Part shown: positions 5,670 to 6,016 of the stretch, piece after piece
How the letters are laid out: every line of letters begins with the position of its first letter
Numbering within the stretch: the stretch's first letter is position 1
DNA from: JAVBJN01 sp031546985
GTDB taxonomy: Bacteria; Bacteroidota; Bacteroidia; Chitinophagales; Chitinophagaceae
NCBI GenBank assembly: GCA_031546985.1
Contig: JAVBJN010000001.1
Coordinates: 1 to 6,016 of the forward strand
DNA: 6,016 bases
Direction of reading: 5' to 3'
Position numbers and translations under genes: made by a program
Notes under the pieces: generated by a model
Seen by the model: only the letters and a program-made list of their open reading frames with translations
What the model was told of the DNA's origin: nothing
Database searches by the model: none

Positions 5670-5890
5670 CGTCAACGATCTTTCGATCTCGGATCTGCGA
5701 TCGCTGATCTAAAGTGAAAGGTGAAACGTCAGATGTGAGAAGTCAAAAGTGAAAAGGTATCTCGGGAGTACGATCGCGGATCTGGGGGGAGGTAAAACGT
5801 GAGAGGTCAAACGTCAAAAAGAAATCTCCGAAGTACGATCTGCGATCGCTGATTTGGTGTCAAATGTGAGAAGTTAGAAGTGAGCAGACA
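5670..5890. repeat. Degenerate repeats: CGATCG blocks alternating with GTGAAA/GTCAAA words
   Basis: The 17-mer GATCTGCGATCGCTGAT occurs exactly at 5692-5708 and 5837-5853. ATCTCGGGAGTACGATC (5759-5775) recurs 65 nt later as ATCTCCGAAGTACGATC (5824-5840). Between these blocks lie short variants of GTGAAAGG, GTGAGAAGTCAAA, AAACGTGAGAGGTCAAACGTCA and similar words of about 7-8 nt (5711-5758, 5792-5820 and 5857-5883). The pattern looks like slippage- or duplication-derived intergenic filler. Stop codons are frequent and no translation is suggested. Confidence 0.7.
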
Positions 5891-5922
5891 ACGGTTAAAA
5901 ATCAGAGTGGGTGCTTACCGAA

Positions 5923-5943
5923 GCTGCGCGCGAAGCGCGCAGC
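5923..5943. repeat. Perfect GC-rich hairpin
   Basis: GCTGCGCGC (5923-5931) and GCGCGCAGC (5935-5943) form a 9-bp perfect stem, all but one pair G-C, around a GAA loop. No T-run follows on either side within 10 nt, so it is not a standard terminator. It lies inside a stretch (about 5905-5990) of higher GC content than the neighbouring purine-rich repeats, and is flanked by them in opposite orientation. This is compatible with a REP/BIME-like element. Confidence 0.75.
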
Positions 5944-6016
5944 AAGCCAGGAGAGGTACACCAGGTGCTGCAACCCGCGCCCTTTCACGGCTCACTTTTG
6001 ACGATTCACGATTGAC

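Larger units (their letters stand above)
5565..6016. other. Gene-free intergenic region with degenerate repeats
   Basis: I see no credible gene on either strand here. Positions 5565-5640 are presumably the leader and promoter region of the DinB-like gene, but no good TAnnTTTG box is visible reading leftward. From about 5670 onward the DNA is low-complexity and repetitive, with purine-rich GTGA/GTCA words on the plus strand, GATC/CGATCG words and a strong GC hairpin. A gene upstream of the DinB-like one would have to lie beyond the window. Confidence 0.7.

Noticed and set aside
5670..5890. CRISPR or iteron-type origin
   Set aside because: Repeats are degenerate, irregularly spaced and lack a repA/dnaA gene or an AT-rich unwinding stretch nearby.

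Overview
The window looks like a chromosomal stretch from a member of the Bacteroidota, most likely a Chitinophagaceae-type bacterium. I base this on a promoter of the Bacteroidota form (TTG, 19 nt, TAnnTTTG), A-rich leaders with weak or no Shine-Dalgarno sequences, the gene families present, and noisy repeat-filled intergenic DNA. The taxonomic call is inference; no rRNA or other marker gene is present.

Layout. Positions 1-302 hold two nearly identical 148-149 bp tandem units of a palindromic intergenic repeat. Six genes then run on the plus strand: a six-helix membrane protein of unknown function (428-1069), a small winged-helix regulator with a TTG start (1104-1403), the inner-membrane protein CreD (1456-2799), a DgkA-type lipid kinase (2796-3152, overlapping creD by 4 bp), a DUF1361 membrane protein (3163-3801) and a multi-helix membrane protein with a Cys-containing soluble domain, resembling DUF6688 (3847-4929). 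Two hairpins (4960-4995 and 5001-5057) separate this cluster from a convergent minus-strand DinB-like gene (5070-5564). The remainder, 5565-6016, has no credible gene and is a patchwork of degenerate repeats plus a strong GC hairpin.

The main signal is a shared 25-nt element (two mismatches between copies) around the palindrome ACTTTGAAnTTCAAAGT. It lies in front of the first membrane-protein gene (404-428) and in front of creD (1419-1443), one copy on each side of the small regulator gene. At the first site the palindrome overlaps the -7 box of a good Bacteroidota promoter. The simplest reading is a small regulon in which the 99-residue regulator represses or activates its own transcript and the creD operon. 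In Enterobacteria creD is controlled by the CreBC two-component system; neither creB nor creC is in this window, and the winged-helix protein appears to take that place. All six genes of the cluster encode membrane proteins or their presumed regulator, so an envelope-maintenance or envelope-stress role is likely but not shown. The DinB-like protein has lost two of the three histidines that normally bind metal in its fold.
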